Assembly (NCBI RefSeq): GCF_963667735.1
Contig: NZ_OY763919.1
Coordinates: forward strand, 2,419,539-2,483,538
Length of the DNA: 64,000 bases
Origin: an uncultured Methanoregula sp.
Lineage (GTDB): Archaea; Halobacteriota; Methanomicrobia; Methanomicrobiales; Methanospirillaceae
Reading direction: 5' to 3'
In this document: positions 27,586 through 36,665 of the stretch, piece by piece
Layout: each line of letters opens with the position of its first letter
How positions within the stretch are numbered: the first letter of the stretch is position 1
Translations under genes and position numbers: made by a program
The notes under the pieces: model-generated
The model's database searches: none
Told to the model about the DNA's origin: nothing
Seen by the model: the letters and a program-made list of their open reading frames with translations, nothing else

Positions 27586-28124
27586 GGTATCGTTCCAGGG
27601 GATGGAGGGTTTCGGCTACAGGCTTCCGGGCAACAGGAGGCTTGTGCATCGCCCTCTTTGAACGGGTGATGGCAGTACGGGCAGGTGAAATCGCATTCGG
27701 TTCCCTCGTACGGGCAGATGGTCATGGAGAGATCGGCAAGAGGGTGGCCTTTGCCCCGGATCTCGAACTCCTTGTACCACCCGAACGGTGCCCGTTTCAC
27801 TTCAACATCTTCCCGGAGCAGGGCTGCTTCCAGGCCCGTGAGAATTTTTAGCGCAATCTCCGGTTTCCCAAGCGTACTCGTCAGGTGGGCATACGGGTAG
27901 ATCAGGACCCGGTTCACGCGGAGCATGGCAAGGCGTTTTTTTACTCCCGCGGTTGCACTCCGGATGACCTGGTCCGGGTCCTTCTCGTCGAGTTTCTCCA
28001 CGCAGCAGAAGTTGACAACACACTCTTCCATCCGGTCCTCCCGTACATCCGTTGCCTCCGCCATCTTGGTCTTCTTGGTTGCATGGTACCACATGCGGGA
28101 GGCGTGGATGGAGAGGATCCTCAT
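27582..28124 (-). CDS. Stand-alone archaeal threonyl-tRNA synthetase editing domain with Cys-rich tail
   Basis: 180 residues. Residues 1-138 match the archaeal ThrRS N-terminal editing domain (DTD-like fold): [13 protein letters not shown], then [17 protein letters not shown] and [21 protein letters not shown]. In full-length ThrRS this domain deacylates Ser-tRNA(Thr). Here the catalytic and anticodon domains are absent. A tail of about 40 residues has many cysteines ([18 protein letters not shown], then CCPEAC), probably a zinc-binding module. It overlaps metX and the DUF1890 gene by 4 nt each. It could act in trans on mischarged tRNA; the tail may bind tRNA or a partner. Confidence 0.8.
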   Translation of the reverse strand: MRILSIHASRMWYHATKKTKMAEATDVREDRMEECVVNFCCVEKLDEKDPDQVIRSATAGVKKRLAMLRVNRVLIYPYAHLTSTLGKPEIALKILTGLEAALLREDVEVKRAPFGWYKEFEIRGKGHPLADLSMTICPYEGTECDFTCPYCHHPFKEGDAQASCCPEACSRNPPSPGTIP

Positions 28125-29596
28125 GGGGTGCCTCTCCCGACAAGGACGCTGATGGCATCGACCGTGATGAGCCCGATGACGTGCTCTTTGTCATCCACCA
28201 CCGGAAGCGCAGAGATGGCATGCTCCTCCATCTTCTTTGCAGCAGTCTCGATCGGCTCACCGGGCATTGTCGTCACCACGTCACGGGACATGATCTCATC
28301 CAGCCAGAGGTAGTTGGAGGCAACGGCTTTTGCAATATCCCATGAGGTGACGATCCCCGCGAGCTGCCCGCTTGCCGAGAGGACCGGCAGGTGGTTGACA
28401 CCGGCGTTTATCATCCGCCGGGCGGTCACCGCGATTGTTGTTCCCTCCTCGATGGTCTGCACGTTATGGATCATCACATCCCCGACAACCGTACGGGAGA
28501 GGAATGTTCCGACAAGATAATTGATCTGGCCGGATTCGAGCAGGAAGGCATCATGCCCGAAATTGGATCGGATATCGGAGTACCGGACATCGATCTCGTT
28601 TGCGGTCAGGGCAGAGACTATCTCCTGCGACTGGTAAGGCGGGTAGAGCCAGTCGGACGAGACCGAGATGACAAGGAATGCGGCTTTCACACCAGCAAGG
28701 CCGGTGGCAAGCGACCCGTCCTTTGTCAGGTCGAAGTAATCGACAGCCTTGGTCACGTACAGGTAGGAGTTTGCATCGAACCGTTTGGTGAACGTATCGC
28801 CCTGGTGGTGGAGGTAGCTCTCGACCTTGAAGTCCGTGGAGAAGTCAAAGCCTCTCCGGTCCTTTCCCTGCAGGGCCCGGCCGAACTTCTCGTGCATGGA
28901 CTCGTTCGAGAGGTACGTGATGTGCCCTACCATCCGGGCAAGAGCCAGGCCGTGCGCAGGAAGAGCCTTCCCGTAATAATTGCCATTGTTCCAGTCGGGA
29001 TCGGAGATTATCGCCTTCCTCCCGACTTCGTTGAACGCGATCTGCTGGGGAGTCGAGTACCCGGTTGCCGCTATCACGACAACTTTTTTCATGAGTCCGG
29101 GAAAATCGACAGACCACTGGAGTGCCTGCATGCCGCCCATGGATCCGCCGACAACCGCGTAGAGCTGGCTGATTTTCAGATGATCGATGAGCAGCTTCTG
29201 GGCTTTTACCATGTCCCGGATCGTGATGACCGGGAACTTTGCGCCATAGGGTTTCCCGGTTGCAGGGTTCGTGGATGCCGGACCGGTCGAGCCCTTGCAG
29301 CCCCCGATCACGTTCGAGCAGATGACAAAATACCGGTCGGTGTCCAGCGCTTTGCCGGGGCCGATAACGGCATCCCACCAGCCGGGCTTGTCATCGCCTT
29401 CGTGAAATCCGGCCACATGGGCATCGCCTGATAGTGCGTGACAGACAAGAATGGCATTGCTCTTCTCGCGGCTGAGCCGGCCATACGTCTCGTAGGCAAT
29501 AGTAACAGAAGGGAGGGACTCCCCGCTTTCCAGTACGAGCGGGGACGGATGGTGATATGTCTCGGTTTTTACATTTCCTGCAGATCCTTTGATCAT
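28121..29596 (-). CDS. metX: Homoserine O-acetyltransferase (MetX) with C-terminal CBS pair
   Basis: 491 residues from the ATG at 29596 (GGGGTG just upstream); the longer open frame merely runs into metY antisense. Residues 1-360 form the alpha/beta-hydrolase domain with [12 protein letters not shown], the nucleophile elbow [14 protein letters not shown] (Ser near 153) and a C-terminal GHDAFLLE with the catalytic His. From about 365 two CBS motifs follow ([29 protein letters not shown]), which usually bind adenine nucleotides or SAM and regulate the enzyme. It makes O-acetylhomoserine for the MetY step. Regulation by the CBS pair is inferred. Confidence 0.92.
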   Translation of the reverse strand: MIKGSAGNVKTETYHHPSPLVLESGESLPSVTIAYETYGRLSREKSNAILVCHALSGDAHVAGFHEGDDKPGWWDAVIGPGKALDTDRYFVICSNVIGGCKGSTGPASTNPATGKPYGAKFPVITIRDMVKAQKLLIDHLKISQLYAVVGGSMGGMQALQWSVDFPGLMKKVVVIAATGYSTPQQIAFNEVGRKAIISDPDWNNGNYYGKALPAHGLALARMVGHITYLSNESMHEKFGRALQGKDRRGFDFSTDFKVESYLHHQGDTFTKRFDANSYLYVTKAVDYFDLTKDGSLATGLAGVKAAFLVISVSSDWLYPPYQSQEIVSALTANEIDVRYSDIRSNFGHDAFLLESGQINYLVGTFLSRTVVGDVMIHNVQTIEEGTTIAVTARRMINAGVNHLPVLSASGQLAGIVTSWDIAKAVASNYLWLDEIMSRDVVTTMPGEPIETAAKKMEEHAISALPVVDDKEHVIGLITVDAISVLVGRGTP

Positions 29597-29681
29597 CGAC
29601 ACACCCCGTTTCGTACCTGGGATAGTTCTGCAATAATATCCCGTATATCCCCCCTTGCGGGGGGCCGGGATCGGCCCGGCT

Positions 29682-30980
29682 TCACGATGTCGCTTCCAGT
29701 GCCTGCGCCAGGTCGGCGATGAGGTCCTCGATGTCCTCGGTACCGATCGCAAGGCGCACGAGTTCCGGTGTAACGCCGGTCTTCTTCTGCTCTTCGGCCG
29801 TGAGCTGCTGGTGGGTGGTGGAGGCCGGGTGGATGACGAGGCTCTTTGAATCCCCGATATTGGCAAGATTGCTGAAGAGTTTCAGGTTGTCGATGAACTG
29901 TCTCGATCCCTTTTCTCCACCTTTGATGCCGACACCGACCAGGGGACCGAATCCTCCCGCGAGGTATTTCTTTGTCAGTTCGTGGTTCGGATTGTTGGGA
30001 AGGCCCGCGTAATTCACCCATGCCACTTTCGGGTGGTTGTTCAGGAACTGTGCAACAGCAAGCGCGTTCTCCGAGTGGCGGGGAACCCTCAGGTGCAGGG
30101 TCTCAAGGCCGATCAAGAACAGCCAGGCATTGAACGGGCTGAGCACGGCGCCGGTATCTCTCATGAGTGAGACGCGGATCTTGAAGACGAAGGCAACATT
30201 CCCGAGACCGGGGAAATCTCCGAACGTCTCCCAGTATTTCAGTCCATGATAGCTCGGGTCTGGCTCGGTGAACTCGGGGAACTTGCCATTGTTCCAGGCA
30301 AATTTCCCCGAGTCGACAATGACACCTCCAAGCGAGTTGCCATGGCCGCCGATATACTTGGTGGCCGAGTGGACAACGATATCCGCGCCGTGATCGATCG
30401 GGCGGACAAGCCCGACGCCGGTCGTGTTGTCAACAATGAGAGGTAGACCGGCATCATGGGCGATCTTCGCGATCTTCTCGAAGTCCACAACATCCAGCTT
30501 CGGGTTCCCGATAGTCTCGGCATACACTGCCCGGGTCTTGTCCGTGATAGCTTTTCTGAACGCGTCCGGATCCGTTGAGTCAACAAATACGACATAGCGC
30601 CCGAACTTCGGGAGGGTGTAATGGAAGAACTCGTACGTGCCGCCGTACAGGTTATCAGCGGAGACTATCTCATCGCCGGGTCGGGTGATGTTCAGGATCG
30701 CATACGTTATGGCCGCGGCTCCCGATGCGGTTGCAATCGCTCCCGTCCCGCCCTCGATTGCGGCCATCCGTTTCTCGAAAACGTCCGTGGTCGGGTTCAT
30801 GAGCCGGGTATAGATGTTCCCAAGTTCGCGGAGACCGAAGAGATTTGCAGCGTGCTCCGTGCTCTTAAACACGTACGATGATGTCTGGTAGAGTGGAACA
30901 ACCCGGGATCCCGTAGCAGGATCGGGCACCTGACCTGCATGGAGAGCGGTGGTTCCAAGATGAAAGTTCTTCTTTGTCAT
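29682..30980 (-). CDS. metY: O-acetylhomoserine sulfhydrylase (MetY)
   Basis: 432 residues from the ATG at 30980 (GAGG upstream). It is a Cys/Met-metabolism PLP enzyme: [16 protein letters not shown] at the N-terminus, [13 protein letters not shown], and the PLP lysine in [17 protein letters not shown] near residue 207. It makes homocysteine from O-acetylhomoserine and sulfide. It lies 85 nt before metX and 55 nt after the SepCysS gene on the same strand, a layout that puts sulfide fixation into both homocysteine and tRNA-bound cysteine in one unit. Confidence 0.93.
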   Translation of the reverse strand: MTKKNFHLGTTALHAGQVPDPATGSRVVPLYQTSSYVFKSTEHAANLFGLRELGNIYTRLMNPTTDVFEKRMAAIEGGTGAIATASGAAAITYAILNITRPGDEIVSADNLYGGTYEFFHYTLPKFGRYVVFVDSTDPDAFRKAITDKTRAVYAETIGNPKLDVVDFEKIAKIAHDAGLPLIVDNTTGVGLVRPIDHGADIVVHSATKYIGGHGNSLGGVIVDSGKFAWNNGKFPEFTEPDPSYHGLKYWETFGDFPGLGNVAFVFKIRVSLMRDTGAVLSPFNAWLFLIGLETLHLRVPRHSENALAVAQFLNNHPKVAWVNYAGLPNNPNHELTKKYLAGGFGPLVGVGIKGGEKGSRQFIDNLKLFSNLANIGDSKSLVIHPASTTHQQLTAEEQKKTGVTPELVRLAIGTEDIEDLIADLAQALEATS

Positions 30981-31035
30981 GGGTATTTCCTCGTAGGGTT
31001 TCTGATTGTGGATTTTCTTGTAAATCTTGGGGAGA

Positions 31036-32400
31036 TTATTTTTCCACGGCAAGGCCGTGCTTTTCCGCAACTTCGGTAAAGGCATCCGCGAGATAGCGGA
31101 CTTTCTTGTCCGAGAGGCCGTACGTGTTCAGCTTCCAGGTCCGGGTAGCTCCTGCGAATTCGCCAACGATCCCCCTGGACGAGAGCTCGTCGCTGAAGTA
31201 GAACCCGCGGCGCTTGTGCGTCTGGGCAACCGTATCGAAACTTCCGGTTGTGTCGACTTTGGAAAGCGTGTGTTTCCGGGGATACTCGGAGAGAACTTTG
31301 CTGCCGGTGATCTTCAGCAGCCGGCCGATGAAGTAATTGGATCTCTTCACTTCGTCCTCCCACTTCAGGGTCCGGGCTTTGACCGTGGGGAACGATGCCA
31401 TCATCGAGAGCAGCGTTCCTCCCATCAGCGTGCAGCCGAGCATCTCGACTTCCTTGATACCGAATTTGCGTTTGGTGAGATCTCCGACCATCGATGTGGT
31501 GCGGAGGGCTTTGGGTAACCATTCATCGGTCATCGCAAGAACCCCGGACGGCGCGACCGATGCCATGCTCTTGTGTCCGGAGCCGACGACAAAGTCAGCC
31601 CCGATCGCCTTGCCATCGACCGGCTGGACGCCGACCGTGTAGGCCCCGTTGTAAAGGAACGGGATGTCGTACTGGTGGGCGACTTTCCCGATCTCTTTTA
31701 TCTCGTGCTCGTTGGCGAACTGGTAATCGAAGTGATCGATCATGACGAGCACCGGATTTTTTCCGGTCTCGCTCTTGACCTCCTCGATTTTTTGAGCAGT
31801 GGCTTCACCGGTTACAATATTTTTATTGTTGAGCGGCACTTCCCGGACAACTCCTCCCGCGTTCTCGACCGAGAGGAATTCGGTGTAGTGGGCGAGTGCA
31901 GAGACGATCACGGTATCGCCCTTATTGACGAGCGTACCGGTTACGGCCTGGAATCCCCGGCGGGCTCCCGGGACAACCCGGGCATGATCCATGTTCACGA
32001 ACTTTGCGAGATCGGCATGGAACTCGGCAATCCCGGGCTTTGAGATCTTATCGAGCCGGAACGGCTTGCGGCAGGCATCGCAGGTTGAGTACCCGTCCCC
32101 ATAGGAGATGAGGGCTTTCCGTGCCTCGGGGGTCAGTCGTCCTGCTGCCTGGATCGGCTGGATGTTGATGGCCTCCTCTTCCCGTGTCCTCAGATCGATG
32201 GAGCCGGCGATCTTTGTCACCTTGGGTGTACCGGTGCCGGCCTCAAGGTCAGCAAGGATCGCTTTTGCTTCGGCTATCCGCTGCCGGAATGCAGATTCTT
32301 CCTCAGCATCGAACCCGGTCGGGAGCGATTCCCGGAAGAGCTGCCGGATCTCTTCAAGCACAAAGAGGGCCTCGAATGTCTTCTGGATCCTGATACTCAT
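31036..32400 (-). CDS. pscS: O-phosphoseryl-tRNA:Cys-tRNA synthase (SepCysS)
   Basis: 454 residues, longer than the roughly 370-390 typical of the family because of an N-terminal extension of about 70 residues. The core begins [16 protein letters not shown]; Cys residues in [11 protein letters not shown] fit those proposed to carry sulfur. The PLP lysine is in [11 protein letters not shown] near residue 276. The enzyme converts Sep-tRNA(Cys), made by SepRS, to Cys-tRNA(Cys), the normal cysteine route in many methanogens. It starts 30 nt after tRNA-Cys on the same strand, so enzyme and substrate may share a transcript. Confidence 0.94.
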   Translation of the reverse strand: MSIRIQKTFEALFVLEEIRQLFRESLPTGFDAEEESAFRQRIAEAKAILADLEAGTGTPKVTKIAGSIDLRTREEEAINIQPIQAAGRLTPEARKALISYGDGYSTCDACRKPFRLDKISKPGIAEFHADLAKFVNMDHARVVPGARRGFQAVTGTLVNKGDTVIVSALAHYTEFLSVENAGGVVREVPLNNKNIVTGEATAQKIEEVKSETGKNPVLVMIDHFDYQFANEHEIKEIGKVAHQYDIPFLYNGAYTVGVQPVDGKAIGADFVVGSGHKSMASVAPSGVLAMTDEWLPKALRTTSMVGDLTKRKFGIKEVEMLGCTLMGGTLLSMMASFPTVKARTLKWEDEVKRSNYFIGRLLKITGSKVLSEYPRKHTLSKVDTTGSFDTVAQTHKRRGFYFSDELSSRGIVGEFAGATRTWKLNTYGLSDKKVRYLADAFTEVAEKHGLAVEK

Positions 32401-32430
32401 AGTCTGTCACCTGTTTTTTTCAATTGATAA

Positions 32431-32502
32431 AGCCAGCGCCCGGAATTGAACCGGGGTGTAGTTGATCTGCAGTCAACCGCGTAACCACTCCGCCACACTG
32501 GC
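32431..32502 (-). tRNA. tRNA-Cys (GCA)
   Basis: 72 nt. The acceptor GCCAGTG pairs with CGCTGGC (one T-G wobble), the discriminator is U, the anticodon loop CTGCAGA shows GCA (at 32468-32470), and the T arm has TTCAATTC. No CCA is encoded. It sits directly upstream of the SepCysS gene. Confidence 0.95.
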
Positions 32503-32555
32503 TGGTTGTTCGAATTCACGATTGTGATTCTTACCATACTAAATAACAATTGTGA

Positions 32556-32567
32556 ATATTTATAGGT
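32556..32567 (-). promoter_or_regulatory. TATA box for tRNA-Cys/SepCysS unit
   Basis: The minus-strand sequence CCTATAAATATT is a strong TATA element about 55-65 nt before the tRNA 5' end. A weaker alternative, TTATTTAGTA, lies about 20 nt closer. Confidence 0.5.
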
Positions 32568-32952
32568 TCGGTCACAGGCAGGTTTTTCCTGAACACAAAA
32601 TACTGTCGGAGATTTCAGTTTTTGCCCGGTTTTATTATGACCGGGGGAAATATTACGCGCCAAATCCGGATACGTACCAGTAATGTTTGCAGGAATCCGG
32701 GATCCGGTGCCGTACGCAGGAACGTTTGTGAGGAAGAACAACGAATGGCCAAATTTCGTACGGGATCCGGGAATGAAACCGGATGGATTGGTAAGAACCG
32801 GTGACCGCACAAAAACCGCCCGGTCTTCATTCCGGGCAGATGAATATCTCCGGGCGGAGATTTCCGGAAAAATACCCCCGGTTTAATATTATTATCACTC
32901 CATACGAGACGACAGAAGGATTTTATGGTTCATTGCAAAATGAGTCACTGGA
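32568..32952 (+). other. 385-nt intergenic region
   Basis: The left part holds the divergent tRNA-Cys promoter. A TTTAATATTATTAT stretch near 32883-32896 may be the TATA of the downstream kinase. Short frames here (for example at 32683-32886) lack ribosome sites. I see no gene. Confidence 0.4.
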
Positions 32953-33978
32953 ATGGCAGGAGAAAATTGCTGGGAGTTCCAGAAGTGCGGACGCGAACCC
33001 GGAGGAGCCAGTGTCATCGAACTGGGGGTCTGCCCGGCAGCTGCCGAGACACGGGTTGACGGCGTGAACGGAGGAAAGAACGGGGGACGCACCTGCTGGG
33101 TGATAGCAGGTACCTTGTGCAAAGGAAAAACCCAGGGAACGTACGCAGCCAAGATTAAAACCTGCCATGACTGCAGATTCCACAAGAGGGTGCAGGCGGA
33201 TCTCGAGGCAGAAAATCCTGCCCGGGCAGAACAGGGATCCCGGACACTCGACCTGGTGCTTGAACACACTGCCGAACTGGAACGCGAGATCGAGCACCGC
33301 TGGAAAATCGAGGAGGCGCTTCACCGGGCAAATGCGAAACTCAGCCTGATCTCGAGCGTGACCCAGCACGATATGCTCAATAAGCTCGGAAGCATCGGTC
33401 TCATCATCGATCTTCTCGTGCGAAAATATTCAAACGACCCGTATGCCCTTGAATACTTGAATAAAGCCGAAGTCCAGCTCCGGAATGTGGAAGAGATGAT
33501 CTGGTTTGCCCGGGATTACAATGACCTGGGGTCCAAAGATCCGAAATGGCAGAATATCCCGGTAGTCATCGCCGGGATTCGCGGTTGGGTCCTGGAAGCC
33601 TCCATTGAATTGGATCCGGATCTCGCTGAGTACGAGATCTTTGCCGACCCGCTCCTCTGCAAGGTCTTCTACAATCTTGCCGACAATGCAGTCCGCCACG
33701 GAGGCCGGGTGAGCCACATTAAGGTCTCGGCAACCGTGCAGGACGAGAACCTGATCCTTCTCTGGGAAGATGACGGGATTGGCGTGCCTGAAGGAGAGAA
33801 GGAGAAGATCTTCAAGAAAGGCCATGGCAGGAACACGGGGCTCGGCCTCTTCCTTGTCCGGGAGATCCTCTCGATCACCGGCATCGGCATCCGGGAGACG
33901 GGAGTTCCGGGCAGGGGCGCACGATTCAAGATCCTTGTCCCGGAAGGAGCATTCCGGCGGCGTGGAGAGATACTCTGA
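32953..33978 (+). CDS. Soluble sensor histidine kinase with N-terminal Cys-rich domain
   Basis: 341 residues. Residues 1-80 form a Cys-rich sensor-like module (Cys6, 12, 27, 48, 56, 71, 74; NCWEFQKCGREPGG, TCWVIAGTLC), reminiscent of two-CW type domains seen on archaeal and bacterial regulators. A coiled linker leads to a DHp helix with phospho-acceptor candidate His139 (TQHDMLNKLGSIG). The ATPase domain has NLADNAVRHGG, DDGIGVP and GRNTGLGLFLVREIL. There is no receiver or transmembrane segment. The metal or redox role of the Cys domain is inferred. No cognate response regulator lies nearby. Confidence 0.85.
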   Translation: MAGENCWEFQKCGREPGGASVIELGVCPAAAETRVDGVNGGKNGGRTCWVIAGTLCKGKTQGTYAAKIKTCHDCRFHKRVQADLEAENPARAEQGSRTLDLVLEHTAELEREIEHRWKIEEALHRANAKLSLISSVTQHDMLNKLGSIGLIIDLLVRKYSNDPYALEYLNKAEVQLRNVEEMIWFARDYNDLGSKDPKWQNIPVVIAGIRGWVLEASIELDPDLAEYEIFADPLLCKVFYNLADNAVRHGGRVSHIKVSATVQDENLILLWEDDGIGVPEGEKEKIFKKGHGRNTGLGLFLVREILSITGIGIRETGVPGRGARFKILVPEGAFRRRGEIL

Positions 33979-34503
33979 TCTGCCGGAAAAACCGTGATTC
34001 GGAACCAGGAATAATTCTGGTCTGGTGACCGGATGCAGTTATGGAATTTGCGGGACAGAATCCTGCTTTTCCCGGAAAAATACTCCTCCCGGTTCTTTGG
34101 ACGGGCACCAGTTCAGGAAAAAAGCAGATCCATTGTACAATAGGCAATAAAAAGACATTTTTTTGACGCCGCCTTTAGACCGGATTGCCTGAATAATCGA
34201 AGAAACCGTGTATTTTCAAAAACATGTTCTGTAATGCGCAAAAAAATGCTACCCTCAAAAAAAGGGTTTTTTAAATTGGGTCCCGATTGGCAAACGGAGC
34301 GATTTGTGGGGAGATTTGTTCCGGAAGGAAAACTGCTTTTTCCGGTCCAACAGAGTCGTTGAAGATCCTGCTCTGCGATGGCAGGAAGGGGATTATCCTG
34401 AAAGCCCGGGTCGGTTTTGCGTTGCCGGGCGGGAGGAGAACTCTTTTAGATATTTGAAAATCAAGTGTCCAGGATGGGTCGTCCTTTCGGGCCCCATGGA
34501 AAA
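33979..34503 (+). other. 525-nt gene-free stretch
   Basis: It holds one terminator-like hairpin (ACCCT 34251-34255 with AGGGT 34263-34267, then a T-run) that could end plus-strand transcription. Otherwise nothing is recognisable. Confidence 0.4.
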
Positions 34504-35070
34504 TTATGGGGTATTGACTGGATTATTGTCAACATCGATTACTTCATCAACGAACGTAGTCAGCTGGGTGAGAACATCCGGATCCAGCCCCTTTTCCACG
34601 GCAAGGAACATACCGGAAAAACCCATCAGCCGGAGTTTGTTTGTAACAAAATGAACAAACTTGGTGATATTCTGCGAGGAAATATAGATCAGCATAGAAT
34701 TGACCGAATCAAAGAGCATGGATACTTTCTTTCCCTTAAGCCCGCCAAGCGATTCCGTAACTGCGATCCCGATGGCCGTCATATCGCCGGGATTGACGAC
34801 GAACCGGCAGTTTTTCACCGGCTCGTGATCATGTCCCATGGCATATTTCGTGACCGTGTCAACGACAGAGATCTTATCCATGGAGATCCCGTTCTTCTCA
34901 TAATTCTTTTTCAGGATATCGTAGGGCTGGTTTGTGGTAATGACAAGGACATCATATTCCTTGGCCAGGAGCACTTTGATAAGTTCAAGGTTCTTATTCC
35001 TGATCTCCGCAGCTGATGCCATGATGAGATATATCTCCTCTTCCTTGATCTCCGGTAGGGGGAATGTCAT
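34504..35070 (-). CDS. KaiC/RecA-fold protein without P-loop, paralogue A
   Basis: About 188 residues from the ATG at 35070 (AGGTG upstream; GTG 35076 is an alternative). The order of elements is that of a KaiC-like RecA fold: LVITTNQPYDIL, ISVVDTVTKY, NPGDMTAIGIAVTESL, the Walker-B-like strand VSMLFDSVNSMLIYI, then FVHFVTNKLRLMGFSGMFLAVEKG. No Walker A is present at the N-terminus, so ATP hydrolysis is doubtful. It starts 8 nt after the helical-module gene and is closely related to the protein at 57847-58422. Function is unknown; a signalling effector or adaptor is my inference. DUF835 or DUF7504 relatives are possible. Confidence 0.65.
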   Translation of the reverse strand: MTFPLPEIKEEEIYLIMASAAEIRNKNLELIKVLLAKEYDVLVITTNQPYDILKKNYEKNGISMDKISVVDTVTKYAMGHDHEPVKNCRFVVNPGDMTAIGIAVTESLGGLKGKKVSMLFDSVNSMLIYISSQNITKFVHFVTNKLRLMGFSGMFLAVEKGLDPDVLTQLTTFVDEVIDVDNNPVNTP

Positions 35071-35078
35071 GAACACAC

Positions 35079-35480
35079 CTATTCCGTGAGGAATTTTCTC
35101 GAAGCTTCGGAAAAATCCCCCGAACGATTCACAATCACTTTGTTGAGTTCGATAATGTTCTGCCGGATCTGCTCCAGGTTCCTGATCTGGATTTTGAGCT
35201 GGAGCAAAACATCCTGGTTGTCGAACTGGCCGCGCTCAATATCTTCAACAACGAGGGATATGTTTTGTTCAACAACTTCCATCGGGTTTTTGAGTCTCAT
35301 AGCTGCTTCCTTGATGAATGCGAGGAACCGGTCGTTACTTTCCTTTAATGCGAGCTCGTCCTGCCGGATCCGTTCAGACTGTTCAGCAACCACCTTTTCC
35401 TGCACCGCCAGGAGTTCGTTGAGCGAAGCAGCCATTGCTTCAAGATGGCTGACCCTCTCCATCATTGCATCGTTATCCAT
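35079..35480 (-). CDS. Free-standing degenerate DHp-like coiled-coil module
   Basis: 133 residues, almost all helical. The N-terminal coiled coil (LEAMAASLNELLAVQEKVV) leads to a region NDRFLAFIKEAAMRLKNPMEVVEQNI and LLQLKIQIRNLEQIRQNIIELN that is clearly homologous to the C-terminal part of the PAS protein at 36666-37532. It resembles a histidine-kinase dimerisation domain but has no phospho-acceptor His at the expected place and no ATPase domain. GGTGGG precedes the ATG. It lies between a GAF protein gene and the RecA-like gene, all close together, so the three probably form one unit. Confidence 0.65.
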   Translation of the reverse strand: MDNDAMMERVSHLEAMAASLNELLAVQEKVVAEQSERIRQDELALKESNDRFLAFIKEAAMRLKNPMEVVEQNISLVVEDIERGQFDNQDVLLQLKIQIRNLEQIRQNIIELNKVIVNRSGDFSEASRKFLTE

Positions 35481-35519
35481 CAGATAATCCCACCATTTCG
35501 TATTCGTTTCTCATACAAA

Positions 35520-36245
35520 TCATCTGAAAACGGTCCCGCGGTCGAACGGTAAAACCGCAACTTTCACACTCAGTGCCAGCGACCTGAACAGATCCGCAGT
35601 CTCCCGGGGAACCGTCATTTTACTGAACAGTATAATGACAAAGAGGTTTCCTGAAGGCAGGATCCCGCCAAAACCAATAACTGAACGGACCCCGTACGGG
35701 ATGACAAAATCATTCTGGGCCGGGACGTACGGGCTGCCAACCGCTTCCGGGATACTGAATACGTTGTAGGTGGTCTGAGCCATATCGATGACCACCGCCG
35801 GATCCGGTCGCAGCACGGTGTTGACTTCAAGTCCCATCTGCTGGATGAGTTGCCGGACCATGGGAAATGCCTCGATGAAATGAACGCTTGGAAGGGGAAT
35901 CGCCTTATGCCCCCGGGATGTCTTTCGGGAGTTCCAGGCCGGTTCGGTACCGGCGCTTGCAAGCAGGACCAGGCATCGCATTTCAGGAGAAGCGGGAGGT
36001 CCCTTCAGGACATTGCGGGCAGACTCCTGCAGATCGCTGTCAAGTTCATTGTACGGGTGAGTCTTGAAAAGACGGACCAGGACACAATTTTTCTCCCCGG
36101 TCTTCTGGTCAGTCAGGGTATCGTAGAGGTGATGAACAATTTTGTCGGCCGCCTCTTCCATACTGATCGCTCCGGATCCCATGGATCGTAACGCAGCCGA
36201 GAACTCAACCATATCTTTAAGGGTAAAATCTCCAATGTTCGGCAT
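35520..36245 (-). CDS. GAF-type sensor protein
   Basis: About 241 residues from the second ATG at 36245, which has GGGGGA six nt upstream. One domain fills most of the protein: AISMEEAADKIVHHLYDTLTD, CVLVRLFKTHPYNELD, RCLVLLASAGTEPAWNSR, then SPYVPAQNDFVIPYGVRSVIGFGG and LFVIILFSKM. This pattern is a GAF-family sensor also seen in bacterial signalling proteins. It has no output domain, and the next genes (helical module, RecA-like) may supply it. The gap to the next gene is 39 nt. The ligand is unknown. Confidence 0.65.
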   Translation of the reverse strand: MPNIGDFTLKDMVEFSAALRSMGSGAISMEEAADKIVHHLYDTLTDQKTGEKNCVLVRLFKTHPYNELDSDLQESARNVLKGPPASPEMRCLVLLASAGTEPAWNSRKTSRGHKAIPLPSVHFIEAFPMVRQLIQQMGLEVNTVLRPDPAVVIDMAQTTYNVFSIPEAVGSPYVPAQNDFVIPYGVRSVIGFGGILPSGNLFVIILFSKMTVPRETADLFRSLALSVKVAVLPFDRGTVFR

Positions 36246-36665
36246 CATATCCCCCTTCCTGACAGGATTCCCCATAGGCAATGGAATGCTTCGGGAACCC
36301 GGGAGGACCTTTCATCTCCCTGGTTCAGATCCGACAGGATTCTTCCATCAGGCCCGATCCGGACAGGGTCATAACAATGCTTCATGGGGGAGAGCCACTA
36401 TATATATGTTTCAGCCAGTCACGGGACATCTACGGTGAATCCCCCCGGGCATTCAGGCCATGGCTATACCGCGTGAAAGGGTAATTTTATTCACCAGGTA
36501 CACAAACGGGCGTTTCGGGAAAAGAGGTATATATATTCGTAATTAACAGCACTTCCAGTGATATTCGAAAACCCTCAACGACAGCAGAACCCGGGCCTGA
36601 ACCTCCGTGGATATCCATACGTGGCCAGAAGGTCCGTTTTGTAAAAGATCAGGATGGGTTGGACC
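36246..36665 (+). other. Divergent promoter region, 420 nt
   Basis: Two TATA-like elements face apart: ACATATATATAGTGG on the minus strand (36395-36409) for the GAF triplet, and GTATATATATTC on the plus strand (36527-36538) for the PAS protein. No gene is seen between them. Confidence 0.5.

Noticed and set aside
29597..29866. N-terminal extension of metX
   Set aside because: These codons overlap the end of metY in another frame and encode Ser/Arg/Pro-rich non-coding-like sequence; the ATG at 29596 has a good ribosome site.
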